Assembly: GCF_900446255.1 (NCBI RefSeq)
Contig: NZ_UIGI01000001.1
Location: 1,204,763 to 1,268,762 of the forward strand
Reading direction: 5' to 3'
DNA: 64,000 nt
Origin: Buttiauxella agrestis
GTDB lineage: Bacteria > Pseudomonadota > Gammaproteobacteria > Enterobacterales > Enterobacteriaceae
Numbering within the stretch: position 1 is the first letter of the stretch; the number at the start of each line of letters is the position of its first letter. This document shows, one piece after another, positions 47,639 through 59,292 of this stretch. The position numbers and the translations under genes are program-made. The notes under the pieces are model-generated. The model was not told the DNA's origin. It saw only the letters and a program-made list of their open reading frames with translations, and did not search any database.

Positions 47639-48529
47639 TTAACCGAGCCGCTCATGCAGCCAGGGAAGAAGCTGTTTTTTGCGACTTAACATCCCGGCGA
47701 TGGTGCAGGGTGCGTTATCGGTAAGTGCGGGGCCAGCAAAGTAGAGCCTTGAGCATTCAGCGCTGATATCGGTCAGCATCAAAACCACCAGGTCAGCTCC
47801 TGAAGTCGTGACCCGCTGCTCCATCGCTGATTTAAGCTCATCGATAAGCGGTTCTGCCTGGTCCAGAGAATATAATTCGAGTTGTGCGGTCAGTACTTTA
47901 TTCCCCGAAATATCAAACACTTTACTGTCTTTATTCAGCAGTTCGTCTGCGCTTAAACCGACAATATCTGTCTTGGCGGTCAGCAAATCACGAATGAAAT
48001 CTTCACGATCCACTTTGGCGAGAGAGCAAAGCTCATCTACAGCCTGGCGGTCTTCATCAGTGGTCGTCGGCGAGCGAAGTGCGACGGTATCACTCAACGC
48101 CGCTCCCAAAAGCAAAATGGCTTCGCTGGGGGAAATCTCATGGCGAAGGGTCGGAGTCATCAGCTGCCATAACAATGTCGCACTGCTGCCGACAGGTTTT
48201 ATCCACACTTCAGGAGGGAGTTGGGTGATCAGGCCACCAAGACGGTGATGGTCGATAATGCCGATGACATTGCTTTCATTGAGTGAAGCGGGTCCCTGAG
48301 CGGGTTCGGTGAAATCAACCAGCCAGACATCTTTGCCAGCAAGCGAATCATCAAGCAGCGGCGGAGGCGTCAGGCCTGCATGGCGAAATATATAGTTTGT
48401 TTCTCTGTTTAACTCACCGAGGCGAAACGCCTGGGCATTTCGCCCTTTAATCGTCAGCCAGCGCGCAGCCATGTACGCAGTGCAGACGGTATCGCTATCG
48501 GGATTTAGATGGCCAAAGACATGTATCAT
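47639..48529 (-). CDS. ppaC: manganese-dependent (family II) inorganic pyrophosphatase
   Basis: 296 residues. The DHH domain has GHLNPDSDTV, VDFTE and IIDHHRLGG, and SDTVALRSPTTT carries further metal ligands. The C-terminal DHHA2 domain ends with SRKKQLLPWL, the substrate-binding signature of family II pyrophosphatases. It hydrolyses pyrophosphate to phosphate with Mn2+. E. coli K-12 has no such gene here and uses the unrelated family I Ppa. It lies just outside the element, so it belongs to the chromosome. Confidence 0.92.
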   Translation of the reverse strand: MIHVFGHLNPDSDTVCTAYMAARWLTIKGRNAQAFRLGELNRETNYIFRHAGLTPPPLLDDSLAGKDVWLVDFTEPAQGPASLNESNVIGIIDHHRLGGLITQLPPEVWIKPVGSSATLLWQLMTPTLRHEISPSEAILLLGAALSDTVALRSPTTTDEDRQAVDELCSLAKVDREDFIRDLLTAKTDIVGLSADELLNKDSKVFDISGNKVLTAQLELYSLDQAEPLIDELKSAMEQRVTTSGADLVVLMLTDISAECSRLYFAGPALTDNAPCTIAGMLSRKKQLLPWLHERLG

Positions 48530-48679
48530 CTACTCTCTCCTTGTCACAAATTTATTCTGTGCACTTCACTGCGTGTCGTTAGAGTATAGGATGCCATCCG
48601 CGCTCATTTCACAACCTTCAGGCGTGAAGCATCGACCACCTGTTTGGCGGTTAGAATATCAATGTTTTGAAGTGAGGCG

Positions 48680-48868
48680 TTACCGGCTAGTATTGTCCAC
48701 GGACAGGCTACTTTGCTGTGCTTCTACTTTGTCCTGATGATGGTACCAGGCACCGATGGCAGAATAGACAAAACGGCCAAAAAGGAAGAGAAAACTGATG
48801 AGCAGAATAATGCGGGTCATACGATTATTAAATTTATGTCGTCTTCGCATACTCGTAACCTGTGTCAC
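48680..48868 (-). CDS. yfgG: YfgG, small inner-membrane protein
   Basis: 62 residues: MTQVTSMRRRHKFNNRMTR, one hydrophobic helix (ILLISFLFLFGRFVYSAIGAW), and a polar C-terminus with EAQQSSLSV. It aligns nearly throughout with E. coli YfgG (63 residues), which is linked to tolerance of nickel and cobalt and to biofilm. The gene position beside pdeF is conserved. Confidence 0.88.
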   Translation of the reverse strand: MTQVTSMRRRHKFNNRMTRIILLISFLFLFGRFVYSAIGAWYHHQDKVEAQQSSLSVDNTSR

Positions 48869-49216
48869 GCAAATGATCCTTGATGTTTACCCGTCAACCG
48901 CGGGCGACAGCAATATTTAGGCATAGCGATGCCTGAAGGTCAAATCCTGTTCTTCCTGGAAATGAACGCGAAATCATTTCTCCTTGTTATATAAACATTT
49001 CTTAATATTAGTTGATTAGTATATCTCCAGTTACTTTTTTGAATAAATCGTAAATAAAGGACATACTCATTGGGGAAATTGATTTAGATCATATTCATAA
49101 CGGAATCCCTAACTAAAATCTGCACTCTATCCCATAGCAATATGGGCATAACGTCCGGGTTGGATACCTGTTCGAAACTTACCCGAGCTGGATGATAGGG
49201 TTCCTGGCGAATTTCA
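48869..49216. other. yfgG-pdeF divergent spacer
   Basis: 348 bases with no gene. It is A+T-rich in the middle and contains the FNR-type pdeF promoter at 49079-49119. The transcribed leader to the pdeF ATG would be about 90 bases. Confidence 0.6.
49079..49119 (+). promoter_or_regulatory. FNR-type class II promoter of pdeF
   Basis: TTGATTTAGATCAT at 49079-49092 matches the FNR consensus TTGAT-N4-ATCAA at 9 of 10 positions. A TAAAAT at 49114-49119 is a suitable -10. With a start near 49126 the FNR dyad is centred about 41 bases upstream, the classical activating position. It predicts anaerobic induction. Confidence 0.6.
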
Positions 49217-51463
49217 ATGTCTCTGGCAAGCTGGTACAAGAACAATAAGAACAAATGGTGGGCGCTGCCTCTGGTGCTGCCGAGTCTGCTGCTTCCCATT
49301 GCTGTTTGGTGTAATGCTAATACCGTGATGGAAGGGAGCCGCGTCTTCCTCGTCTATATGCCGCTTGGTCTGATGACGGCCTTCACACTGCTTTTCGGTT
49401 GGGCCGCTTTCCCAGGCATTATTCTCGCGTTGTTAATCCGTTACGTTCCCCTGAAAGGGGAAGTCACCGCACTACTGTCGGTGATTCATTTTCTGATCCC
49501 CATTGCGGTGAGTTGGGGAGGCTACCGTATATTCGTGCCCCGGCGCAGTTCGGTGATGTTTGGCATCATCAAATTAACTGCGCAACGTATGCTGTGGCTG
49601 GTCATCGTCAACTCAGTGATTTTTATGATTATCTATCAGCTTGGGCTTTTCTTCGGCTGGTATGACGGTGTCAATTCAACGGTCGCGGAAAACCCGTTTC
49701 ACGTCCGCACGCTAATTAATTTCCAGGCTGTGCTTGTTGGCTGCCTGACGGGAATGCCATTTTTCTATTCCATCATTCGCATGTGCCGAAACCCGCGCTT
49801 TATTTTTTCGTTTTTGTCGCGGATGAAAGCCCAAATGCAATCGGGCGTCACCAAAGGTGAGATTGCATTATGGGCAGTCATTGTTGTGGTGCTGATGAGT
49901 TTGTTATTAATACCGATTGACGATGTCAGTAGCATTTTCACGACCGATTACACCTTAACGCTGATTCTGCCGCTGATGTTGTGGGGCGCGATGCGCTTTG
50001 GTTTTCTGTTTATCACTACGATCTGGATGGTGATTCTCACTATCTTGTGTAGCGGTTTTCAAAACTACTTACCGCAGTATATGGGCTTCCAGCTTCACCT
50101 GGCGATTGCTTCATCCTGTTATGCGGTTTTTTCTATTACCATTTATTTGATGGCGGTTGTCACCACGCGCCAGCGTTTTTTGCACAACAAAGCGCGACGC
50201 GTTGCTTTTATCGACCCCGTGGTACAGATGCCAAATCTGCGGGCGCTTAACCGCGATTTATCCCGTTACCCGTATTCGGCTCTGGCTTTTTTACGCGTAC
50301 CTGAGCTTGAACTCCTGGGCCGCAACTATGGCGTGCAGCTTCGCATTCAATATAAGCAGCAGCTAAATGATTACTTGCAGCCAGTGCTTGAGGATAGAGA
50401 AAAGGTTTATCACTTGTCGGGTCATGAACTGGCGGTGCGGGTAAATTATGATGATTACCATGAGCGTATTGAAGCTATCGACCAGCGCGTAAAACAGTTC
50501 CGTTTTATGTGGGATGGAATGGCAATGCAGCCGCAAGTGGGCATGAGTTATTGCTACATTCGCCAGCCGGTGACTCATATTTATTTCTTGTTAGGCGAGC
50601 TCAGTACGATGGCGGATTTGTCGCTCGCGACGTCTAAGCCTGAGAGCTTGCAGCAACAGGGCACAAACCCTGTGCAGAATGCGATAAAAAATAAAGTCGC
50701 CATGATGAATCGTGTGCAAAGTGCCATTGATTCAGGGGATTTCGTTTTGATGGCACAGCGAATCGAAGGGATTCGAGGCGACCATTACCATGAGATTTTG
50801 CTGCGCATGAAAGGGGATAATGAAGGCGATAATTTGTTTATGCCTGATACCTTTTTGCCAGTGGCGCATGAGTTTGGCTTGTCATCTAAAATCGATAAAT
50901 GGGTGATTGAAGCAACGCTACAATTCATGGATGCGCACCGTGAACAACTCCCCGGCAGCCGTTTTTCGATTAACCTGACACCGGCTTCGGTCGGGCGTTT
51001 GCAGTTTGCCAGTGAAGTCAAATGCCTGCTGGCGCAGTATAAAATTCAGCCCTGGCAGCTCATTTTTGAAGTGACCGAAAGTAACTCGTTAACCAATCTT
51101 GAGCAGGCCAATATGACGCTGACCACATTGCAAAACATGGGGTGCCGCGTGGCGATCGATGATTTCGGCACGGGTTACGCAAGTTACGCACGTCTGAAAG
51201 ATATTAGTGCCGACATCCTAAAAATCGACGGCAGTTTTATTCGCAACATACTGACCAGCAGTCTGGATTACCAGATTGTTGATTCCATCTGCCAGTTAGC
51301 ACGCATGAAAAAGATGCAGTTAGTTGCCGAGTATGTCGAAAATGAAGCGGTGAAAGCGGCAGTACAAAGCCTGGGGATTGATTACATTCAGGGATATTTA
51401 ATCGGGCGTCCGCGGTTACTTGAATCACTTCTCATTAAACAGCGCTTACAGGTGAAAAACTAA
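49217..51463 (+). CDS. pdeF: PdeF (YfgF), membrane cyclic-di-GMP phosphodiesterase
   Basis: 748 residues. The N-terminal half (about 1-320) holds about eight to ten membrane helices of the MASE1-like sensor. A degenerate GGDEF domain follows (about 335-480; no GGDEF signature). The EAL domain (about 500-745) contains HEILLRMKG in place of the EAL signature, EVTESN, DDFGTGYASYARL and KIDGSFIRNI. It hydrolyses c-di-GMP; the E. coli protein is active anaerobically and affects the cell surface and peroxide resistance. Its ribosome-binding site is weak. Confidence 0.93.
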   Translation: MSLASWYKNNKNKWWALPLVLPSLLLPIAVWCNANTVMEGSRVFLVYMPLGLMTAFTLLFGWAAFPGIILALLIRYVPLKGEVTALLSVIHFLIPIAVSWGGYRIFVPRRSSVMFGIIKLTAQRMLWLVIVNSVIFMIIYQLGLFFGWYDGVNSTVAENPFHVRTLINFQAVLVGCLTGMPFFYSIIRMCRNPRFIFSFLSRMKAQMQSGVTKGEIALWAVIVVVLMSLLLIPIDDVSSIFTTDYTLTLILPLMLWGAMRFGFLFITTIWMVILTILCSGFQNYLPQYMGFQLHLAIASSCYAVFSITIYLMAVVTTRQRFLHNKARRVAFIDPVVQMPNLRALNRDLSRYPYSALAFLRVPELELLGRNYGVQLRIQYKQQLNDYLQPVLEDREKVYHLSGHELAVRVNYDDYHERIEAIDQRVKQFRFMWDGMAMQPQVGMSYCYIRQPVTHIYFLLGELSTMADLSLATSKPESLQQQGTNPVQNAIKNKVAMMNRVQSAIDSGDFVLMAQRIEGIRGDHYHEILLRMKGDNEGDNLFMPDTFLPVAHEFGLSSKIDKWVIEATLQFMDAHREQLPGSRFSINLTPASVGRLQFASEVKCLLAQYKIQPWQLIFEVTESNSLTNLEQANMTLTTLQNMGCRVAIDDFGTGYASYARLKDISADILKIDGSFIRNILTSSLDYQIVDSICQLARMKKMQLVAEYVENEAVKAAVQSLGIDYIQGYLIGRPRLLESLLIKQRLQVKN

Positions 51464-51464
51464 A

Positions 51465-51478
51465 CGCCCGTGTGGGCG
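51465..51478. terminator. hairpin between convergent pdeF and ppx
   Basis: CGCCC at 51465-51469 pairs with GGGCG at 51474-51478, loop GTGT. The stem is short and T runs are poor, but the position between two convergent stops suits a bidirectional terminator. Confidence 0.45.
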
Positions 51479-51495
51479 CTTAGATTTGTTAATCA

Positions 51496-53037
51496 TCAAG
51501 CCGCGATGTTCGGGCTGGCTTCTTCTTCAATTTTAAGTTTCCAGCCTGGCGTATTATCCCAGTATTGCTGTTCCCGTTCTAAGTCCAGCAACACCAGTGT
51601 GTTCTGGCTGAACCAGTCATGTGGGAAACGCAGCGTCCACTGATGCTCGTCCGTTTCCAGTACCAGCGTTGGTGGCGTGGTTGTCGCCTGGCGTTGATTG
51701 TTGAGTAACACCGCCAGGCGCAGAATCTGGATTAACGGCAAGAACTGCTTTTTCTTAAATAGCGTGAAGCGCGGCAGATCGTCAATTTTTACCCCTTTAC
51801 GGTGATAACGCACTAACGATGCAATAAGCGTCTGCTGTTCCTGGTTAAATCCAGGCAGGTTGCTGTGTTGCAGAATATAAGCCGAATGGCGATGAAGCCC
51901 GCTGTGGTTAATATTCAGCCCGACCTCATGCAGCATGGCTGACCACTTCAACAGCGCGGACATTTGTGGATTTGCCTGTTTCGGGTTTTGCACTTCCCAC
52001 TGCTGATAAATATGTTCGGTGGTCGCCAGTACGCGCTTGGCCTGATCGCTGTCGATATGATATTGGTCAGCCAGACTTTGCGCAGTACGGATGCGTATGT
52101 CCTGATGGCGGAAACGGCCTTCCATTTCATACAGCACGCCTTCACGCAACGCCCCGTCAGACAAACGCAGTTCACGGATAGCCAATGAGTCAAACACGCC
52201 GCACAGAATCGCCAGCCCCGGCACAAACACCGCTTTGCGTTCCTCGGATAAACCCGACAGGCTCATTGCGCTGAAACTTTTGTACTTCAACACTTCATCG
52301 CGCAGCATTTCCAGGCGCTCAGGCGTAATAATTCCGTCTTTTTCACCCATGCTGACCAGCACTTCGTGGGCCGCTTTGATAGTGCCAGAGGCGCCCATCG
52401 CCACATTCCAGCCTTGTAAACGGTACTGCCAGGAAAGATTCTCCAGCTTTTGTACCGCAGCAAGCCGCGCGCGTTTGAAGTTTTCGGCGTTGATAGCGCC
52501 TCGTGGGAAAAAGTTTTGCGCAAAGCTCACACAGCCCATACGGCGGCTTTCGACCAGCATCGGCTCGAAATCTTCGCCGATGACTAACTCGGTCGAACCG
52601 CCACCGATATCAATTACCAGTTTGCGGCCTTTCTCAGGTTGGGTATGTTCCACACCCATGAAAATCAGGCGCGCTTCTTCATTACCGGAAATAATCTCAA
52701 TCGGGTAGGGGATAACCTGCTCGGCGCGTTTGAGAAACTCTTCGGCGTTCACTGCCTGACGCAAACTGTGCGTGCCGACGATGCAGACGTTATCGGCCGA
52801 GAAACCCTGCAAACGTTCAGCAAATAACGCAAGGCATGACAGCCCACGTTCCATCGCCTCTTCGCTTAACTCGTTGTCGGCATTCAGACCATCAGCCAAA
52901 TGAACACGTTGTTTCAGGCGTCCGATGATTTGCATCGCGCCGTCAACCACACGGGCAATAACCATGTGGAAGCTGTTCGAGCCAAGGTCTACCGCAGCGA
53001 ATTCTTGCGGTCGTGGAGCATGTTTTTTTATTGGCAT
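51496..53037 (-). CDS. ppx: Ppx, exopolyphosphatase
   Basis: 513 residues. The N-terminal ASKHA-fold domain has [17 protein letters not shown] and [13 protein letters not shown], the phosphate-binding loops; the C-terminal part is an HD-like domain with [19 protein letters not shown]. It removes terminal phosphates from polyphosphate and also hydrolyses pppGpp. It follows ppk after 23 bases in the conserved ppk-ppx operon, so synthesis and breakdown are co-expressed. Confidence 0.96.
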   Translation of the reverse strand: MPIKKHAPRPQEFAAVDLGSNSFHMVIARVVDGAMQIIGRLKQRVHLADGLNADNELSEEAMERGLSCLALFAERLQGFSADNVCIVGTHSLRQAVNAEEFLKRAEQVIPYPIEIISGNEEARLIFMGVEHTQPEKGRKLVIDIGGGSTELVIGEDFEPMLVESRRMGCVSFAQNFFPRGAINAENFKRARLAAVQKLENLSWQYRLQGWNVAMGASGTIKAAHEVLVSMGEKDGIITPERLEMLRDEVLKYKSFSAMSLSGLSEERKAVFVPGLAILCGVFDSLAIRELRLSDGALREGVLYEMEGRFRHQDIRIRTAQSLADQYHIDSDQAKRVLATTEHIYQQWEVQNPKQANPQMSALLKWSAMLHEVGLNINHSGLHRHSAYILQHSNLPGFNQEQQTLIASLVRYHRKGVKIDDLPRFTLFKKKQFLPLIQILRLAVLLNNQRQATTTPPTLVLETDEHQWTLRFPHDWFSQNTLVLLDLEREQQYWDNTPGWKLKIEEEASPNIAA

Positions 53038-53060
53038 GATTTTATAGTCAGCATGATGCG

Positions 53061-55121
53061 TTATTCAGGTTGTTCCAGAGACTTGATGTAATCGTAAATC
53101 GCCAACTGTGAGCGCACCTTGCGGCGATTACCGCGCGGAACATAGCGGTTGCTCAACTCTTTGTCGAGATAGCGGGCTTTCACTGTGTCACTGAACAAGA
53201 TTTCAATAATATCCAGCACCCGTTGTTTCAGGCGCGGATCGAGGATGGCAACCGCAACTTCGATACGGTAATCAATGTTGCGCGTCATCCAGTCGGCAGA
53301 CGAAAGATACACTTTCTTATCGCCACCATTTTCAAATATATAGACCCGGTCGTGTTCCAGATAACGGTCTACGATACTGATAACCCGAATGTTATCGCTG
53401 ATCCCCTCCAGATTTGGGATAAGCGAGCACATACCGCGTACCAGCAAATTCACCTTCACACCCGAGCTTGACGCAGCATACAGCCTGTCTACCAGCCCTT
53501 TATCGACCAGGTTATTGAGTTTCAGAGTAATGCCAGACGGTTCGCCGTTTTGCGCATTCGCAATTTCTTTATCGACCAAATCGTAAAGCAGGCGGCGTGA
53601 GTTCTGCGGCGAAACCATCAGATGTTCGAACGTTACCGGGCGATACGGGTTTTCGATAAAGTTGAATACCCGCCGCACTTCATTGGTGATGCGTGCATCG
53701 CAGGTCAACAAGGAATAGTCGGTATAAAGACGGGCGGTTTTCTCGTTAAAGTTACCGGTGCCGATGTGGGCGTAACGCACCACTTCTTCGCCTTCTTTAC
53801 GGGAAATCAGGAATAATTTTGCGTGGATCTTCAGACCCGGTGCCGAGAAAATGACGTGAACCCCGGCTTCGGTCAGGCGCTTCGCCCAGTGAATGTTGGC
53901 TTCTTCGTCAAAACGCGCTTGCAGCTCAACCACCACGGTGACTTTCTTGCCATTGTGCGCGGCATGAATCATTGACTCAATAATGCGCGAGTCTTTCGCG
54001 ACGCGGTAGATATTGATTTTAATCGCCAGTACGCTCGGGTCGAACGAGGCCTGACGCAGCAATTCCAGCACGTGTTCAAAAGTGTGGTACGGGTAATAAA
54101 GCAGCACGTCACGGTTACGAATCGCATCAAATCCGTTACGGAATTTATCGAACCAGATATGGCGCAGCCGCGGCAGAGGTTTGTTGATTAAATTGGCTTT
54201 ACCGACATTTGGGAAGTTAATGAAATCTTTAAAATTGTGGTAACGGCCACCGGGAATAATGGAGTCGTAGTTAGTGATAGTCAGCTTATTACGCAGCATT
54301 TCGACCATCGCATCAGGCATATCGCGTTGGTAAACAAAACGCACCGGCTCGGCGGTGAGACGCTGTTTTAAGCTTGATGACATCAGTTCCAGCAGGCTGG
54401 ACTCCATTTCTGTCACCAGGTCGTATTCTGCGTCGCGGGTCATTTTCATTGAGTAAGCGTTCAACGAATCGTAATCGAAGAACCCTTTGAAAATGTCATC
54501 CAGGCAATAACGCAGAATGTTATCGAGCAGGATCATTGGCTTGCGGCGACGCGGTGCTTCCGGCGGCAAATTCACGAAACGAGGCACTTTATCGGACGGG
54601 ATTTCTAGCAGGGCGTAACGAATATCGCTGCCCTGAATAATCTCAACCGCCAGATAGGTGTAATCATCTTTAAGGAACTGCACCAGATCGGTTTCGTTAT
54701 TGATGAGAATCGGTGTGATGTGCTGGCGCAAATAGTGTTTGAAGTAATGACGCAGCCAGTTTTGCTGATTTGGCGAAAGCTGACGTTCATTGATCAGGAA
54801 GATCTGATTACGCGCCATTTCCAGCAGCAAATCGTTATACAACCCATCAAATTCCTGGTCGGCCTTTAGCACGCGCGCCTGAATTTTATTGAGTAAATGG
54901 CGCGAATTAGGTGCCGTACCTTGTTCTTCGCTGATCAGAATGCGCCGTTTTAGTTCGGCGAAACGGACCTTGTAGAATTCATCAAGGTTATTCGAATAGA
55001 TGCCGAGAAAACGCATTCTCTCGATCAGCGGGTTAATTTTATCCGCCGCTTCCTGGAGCACGCGTTCGTTAAAATTCAACCAGCTCAGTTCTTTTTCGAT
55101 GTACAGCTTATCCTGACCCAT
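53061..55121 (-). CDS. ppk: Ppk, polyphosphate kinase 1
   Basis: 686 residues. It starts [22 protein letters not shown]; the four-domain layout (N, head, C1, C2) is visible with KIHAKLFLI and [22 protein letters not shown], which holds the autophosphorylated histidine. It polymerises ATP gamma phosphate into polyphosphate at the inner membrane. It is the first gene of the operon with ppx. Confidence 0.97.
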   Translation of the reverse strand: MGQDKLYIEKELSWLNFNERVLQEAADKINPLIERMRFLGIYSNNLDEFYKVRFAELKRRILISEEQGTAPNSRHLLNKIQARVLKADQEFDGLYNDLLLEMARNQIFLINERQLSPNQQNWLRHYFKHYLRQHITPILINNETDLVQFLKDDYTYLAVEIIQGSDIRYALLEIPSDKVPRFVNLPPEAPRRRKPMILLDNILRYCLDDIFKGFFDYDSLNAYSMKMTRDAEYDLVTEMESSLLELMSSSLKQRLTAEPVRFVYQRDMPDAMVEMLRNKLTITNYDSIIPGGRYHNFKDFINFPNVGKANLINKPLPRLRHIWFDKFRNGFDAIRNRDVLLYYPYHTFEHVLELLRQASFDPSVLAIKINIYRVAKDSRIIESMIHAAHNGKKVTVVVELQARFDEEANIHWAKRLTEAGVHVIFSAPGLKIHAKLFLISRKEGEEVVRYAHIGTGNFNEKTARLYTDYSLLTCDARITNEVRRVFNFIENPYRPVTFEHLMVSPQNSRRLLYDLVDKEIANAQNGEPSGITLKLNNLVDKGLVDRLYAASSSGVKVNLLVRGMCSLIPNLEGISDNIRVISIVDRYLEHDRVYIFENGGDKKVYLSSADWMTRNIDYRIEVAVAILDPRLKQRVLDIIEILFSDTVKARYLDKELSNRYVPRGNRRKVRSQLAIYDYIKSLEQPE

Positions 55122-55275
55122 TAGCCCTCACACTCCGTTTTCGTGGACGTTAAAATGCCGTCACGTCTGTCATTATGGCGAGCTTTGGCGGGGAATGTCC
55201 AACGCTGGCCGTAAAGTATGACAAAACGCGATTTAAGATGTGATTTACGTTAAGTAAGCGTCGTAGGTCGGAGAA

Positions 55276-55299
55276 ATGAAAAAGGGGCAAAAGCCCCTT
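55276..55299 (-). terminator. terminator of the purMN operon
   Basis: Read on the minus strand, AAGGGGC (55299-55293) pairs with GCCCCTT (55288-55282) over TTTT and is followed by T residues. It lies directly after the purN stop. Confidence 0.75.
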
Positions 55300-55303
55300 A
55301 ATT

Positions 55304-55944
55304 TTATTCGTCTGCGGCATAACCTTGCGGTGGCAGTTGAGTGCCATCAAGCCATGCGCTGTTATCGCGCATCTCTAGTCGCCCGTCGATAAACCAGGAA
55401 ACAACCAGCGGATAAATAGCGTGTTCTTGATTTTGCACACGCGCGGTGATGTCTTCTTCATTATCACCTTCAAACACGGGAACCGTAGCCTGAAGAATGA
55501 CCGGGCCGCCATCCAGTTCGTCAGTGACAAAATGCACCGACGTTCCGTGGACTTCATCGCCATTTTCCAGAACCTGACGATGTGTATTCAGGCCTGGATA
55601 TTTAGGCAACAAAGAAGGATGAATGTTAATCAAGCGGCCCGCATAGTGCCCGACAAACTCCGGGCTAAGAATGCGCATGTAACCTGCCAGAACCACCAGA
55701 TCGGGCGCGTAGGCGTCAATCTCAAGCATCAGCTCACGATCGAACGCTGCGCGATCGGCGAACTGGCTGGCCGTTAATGCGTGAGCAGGAATTTGCGCTT
55801 CACGCGCACGCTCAAGCCCAAAAGCATCGGTTTTATTGCTGAATACAGCCGCAACGGTGCCATTAATTTTTTTATGCTTGCAGGCATCAATAATCGCCTG
55901 AAGATTGCTTCCGTTACCGGAAACCAGCACCACAATGCGTTTCA

Positions 55945-55945
<1 letters not shown>
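55304..55945 (-). CDS. purN: PurN, phosphoribosylglycinamide formyltransferase 1
   Basis: 213 residues. VLVSGNGSNLQAIIDA near the N-terminus binds the phosphate of GAR; NIHPSLLPKYPG contains the catalytic Asn-His and HFVTDELDGGPVI the Asp. It transfers formyl from 10-formyl-THF in the third step of purine synthesis. The ATG overlaps the purM stop by one base (TAATG), which couples translation. Confidence 0.96.
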
Positions 55946-57003
<1,058 letters not shown>

Positions 57004-57024
57004 TTAGAAATAAAAAACGCCGCA

Positions 57025-57051
57025 ATTCTAACAGTGGAGGCAAACGTTTGC
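57025..57051 (-). promoter_or_regulatory. purMN promoter with PurR box
   Basis: GCAAACGTTTGC at 57040-57051 is a perfect PurR half-site palindrome. On the minus strand a TAGAAT at 57030-57025 is a likely -10, so bound PurR would cover the -35 region. This is the conserved regulation of purMN. Confidence 0.8.
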
Positions 57052-57144
57052 GAGCCTCTTGTTAAGCGGGATGTAATTATTATCGTTCTATACTGATTTC
57101 ACCCAGTTTGATCTCGAAGCGGTGGCGCGGTGTTAAAAAAGCGG

Positions 57145-57150
57145 TATAAT
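57145..57150 (+). promoter_or_regulatory. candidate -10 box of upp
   Basis: TATAAT lies 47 bases upstream of the upp ATG in the purM-upp divergent region. A -35 is not clear. The leader contains GGGGAG before the start codon. Confidence 0.5.
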
Positions 57151-57196
57151 CCGGCGATTTTTTTTATGGTGGCCAACTATCTCGGGGAGAAAGAGT

Positions 57197-57823
57197 ATGA
57201 AGATCGTGGAAGTCAAACACCCACTCGTCAAACACAAGCTGGGCCTGATGCGTGAGAACGACATTAGCACCAAACGCTTTCGTGAACTCGCCTCAGAAGT
57301 TGGCAGCTTGCTGACTTACGAAGCCACGGCGGATCTGGAAACTGAAAAAGTCACTATCGAAGGCTGGAACGGCCCGGTAGAGATCGATCAGATTAAAGGC
57401 AAGAAAATTACCGTTGTGCCAATCCTGCGTGCAGGCCTGGGCATGATGGAAGGTGTGCTGGAAAACGTTCCAAGCGCACGTATCAGCGTTGTGGGTATCT
57501 ACCGTAACGAAGAAACCCTGGAGCCAGTCCCTTACTTCCAGAAACTGGTTTCTAACATTGAAGAACGCATGGCGCTGGTGGTTGACCCAATGCTGGCAAC
57601 CGGCGGTTCTATGATTGCGACCATCGACCTGCTGAAAAATGCCGGTTGTACCAGCATCAAAGTGCTGGTTCTGGTTGCTGCACCAGAAGGTATCGCTGCG
57701 CTGGAAAAAGCGCACCCGGACGTAGAGCTGTTTACCGCTTCTATCGATCAGGGCCTGAATGAGCACGGATATATTATTCCTGGCCTCGGCGATGCCGGGG
57801 ACAAAATATTTGGTACTAAGTAA
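57197..57823 (+). CDS. upp: Upp, uracil phosphoribosyltransferase
   Basis: 208 residues, the usual length. [16 protein letters not shown] is the PRPP-binding loop, and [18 protein letters not shown] at the C-terminus binds uracil. It makes UMP from uracil and PRPP. It is followed by a strong hairpin and then uraA, the uracil permease; the two form the salvage unit. Confidence 0.97.
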   Translation: MKIVEVKHPLVKHKLGLMRENDISTKRFRELASEVGSLLTYEATADLETEKVTIEGWNGPVEIDQIKGKKITVVPILRAGLGMMEGVLENVPSARISVVGIYRNEETLEPVPYFQKLVSNIEERMALVVDPMLATGGSMIATIDLLKNAGCTSIKVLVLVAAPEGIAALEKAHPDVELFTASIDQGLNEHGYIIPGLGDAGDKIFGTK

Positions 57824-57829
57824 AAATTG

Positions 57830-57858
57830 AGCCGACTTCGAAAGTCGGCTTTTTTTTG
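57830..57858 (+). terminator. terminator between upp and uraA
   Basis: AGCCGACTT at 57830-57838 pairs with AAGTCGGCT at 57842-57850, followed by eight T. uraA has no obvious own promoter, so some read-through is likely. Confidence 0.75.
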
Positions 57859-57906
57859 ATTTGTTCGAGCCGTTATTTCTAAAAACAATACTCAGAGGAA
57901 AACACA

Positions 57907-59190
57907 ATGACACGCCGCGCCATTGGAGTGAGCGAAAGACCACCCCTGCTGCAAACGATACCGTTAAGTTTGCAACACCTGTTCGCGATGTTTGGTGCCA
58001 CCGTTCTGGTGCCTATTTTGTTCCACATCAACCCGGCGACGGTACTGCTGTTTAACGGGATTGGGACGCTGCTGTATCTCTTTATCTGTAAAGGCAAAAT
58101 CCCGGCTTATCTGGGTTCAAGCTTTGCGTTCATTTCTCCTGTGCTGCTGCTCCTGCCGCTGGGTTATGAAGTCGCGCTTGGCGGTTTTATCATGTGTGGC
58201 GTGCTGTTTTGTATTGTGGCGCTGATTGTGAAAAAAGCCGGTACTGGCTGGCTGGATGTGATGTTCCCACCTGCGGCGATGGGCGCAATCGTGGCGGTTA
58301 TCGGCCTTGAATTGGCGGGTGTGGCGGCAAATATGGCGGGTTTACTGCCTGCTGATGGCACTTCACCAGATTCAACGACCATCATCATTTCTCTGGTTAC
58401 GCTTGGCGTGACTATCTTTGGTTCTGTGTTGTTCCGTGGTTTCCTGGCCATCATCCCGATTCTTATCGGTGTGCTGGCGGGTTATGCACTCTCCTTCGCC
58501 ATGGGCGTGGTAGACATCACGCCGATTATCGAAGCGCACTGGTTTGCATTGCCAACCTTCTATACCCCACGCTTTGAATGGTTCGCTATCTTCACCATTT
58601 TGCCTGCGGCGCTGGTGGTGATTGCTGAGCACGTGGGTCACCTGGTCGTGACGGCGAACATCGTGAAGAAAGATTTGATTCGCGATCCTGGCCTGCATCG
58701 CTCCATGTTTGCTAACGGCATTTCGACTATTTTCTCAGGTTTCTTCGGCTCTACGCCGAATACGACTTACGGCGAAAACATCGGCGTCATGGCGATTACC
58801 CGCGTGTACTCCACCTGGGTTATTGGCGGAGCGGCGATTCTGGCCATTCTGCTTTCTTGCATTGGTAAGCTGGCGGCGGCGATTCAAGTCATCCCGGTTC
58901 CGGTCATCGGTGGTGTTTCACTGCTGCTGTACGGAGTGATTGGCGCGTCCGGTATTCGCGTGTTGATCGAATCAAAAGTCGATTACAACAAAACGCAAAA
59001 CCTGATCCTGACTTCAGTGATTCTGATCATCGGCGTGAGTGGCGCGAAAGTGCACATTGGCGCCGCAGAGCTGAAAGGCATGGCGCTGGCGACGATCGTG
59101 GGTGTGGGTCTGAGCCTTATCTTCAAATTGATCAGCGTCTTGCGCCCGGAAGAAGTGGTGCTGGATGCCGAAGAAAACGACGTAAAATAG
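57907..59190 (+). CDS. uraA: UraA, uracil:proton symporter
   Basis: 427 residues with 14 predicted membrane helices of the NCS2/NAT fold. PLLQTIPLSLQHLFAMFGATVLVP opens it; AEHVGH carries the glutamate that contacts uracil, and FGSTPNTTYGENIG the signature with the second binding glutamate. It imports uracil for Upp. The downstream gene hda starts about 100 bases later. Confidence 0.96.
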   Translation: MTRRAIGVSERPPLLQTIPLSLQHLFAMFGATVLVPILFHINPATVLLFNGIGTLLYLFICKGKIPAYLGSSFAFISPVLLLLPLGYEVALGGFIMCGVLFCIVALIVKKAGTGWLDVMFPPAAMGAIVAVIGLELAGVAANMAGLLPADGTSPDSTTIIISLVTLGVTIFGSVLFRGFLAIIPILIGVLAGYALSFAMGVVDITPIIEAHWFALPTFYTPRFEWFAIFTILPAALVVIAEHVGHLVVTANIVKKDLIRDPGLHRSMFANGISTIFSGFFGSTPNTTYGENIGVMAITRVYSTWVIGGAAILAILLSCIGKLAAAIQVIPVPVIGGVSLLLYGVIGASGIRVLIESKVDYNKTQNLILTSVILIIGVSGAKVHIGAAELKGMALATIVGVGLSLIFKLISVLRPEEVVLDAEENDVK

Positions 59191-59292
59191 CCGTTTAGCT
59201 TTAAGCTGGGCGGCGCGCTCGCCCGGTTCTCCTGATCCTCATTTCTGTGATAGACTCTCTGCGTTTTTCTGCCTGTTATGGTTGAGGTAATT

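Noticed and set aside
57293-57943. 216-codon open frame on the strand opposite upp
   Set aside because: It mirrors the codon pattern of upp, runs through its terminator, has no ribosome-binding site and shows no recognisable protein features.
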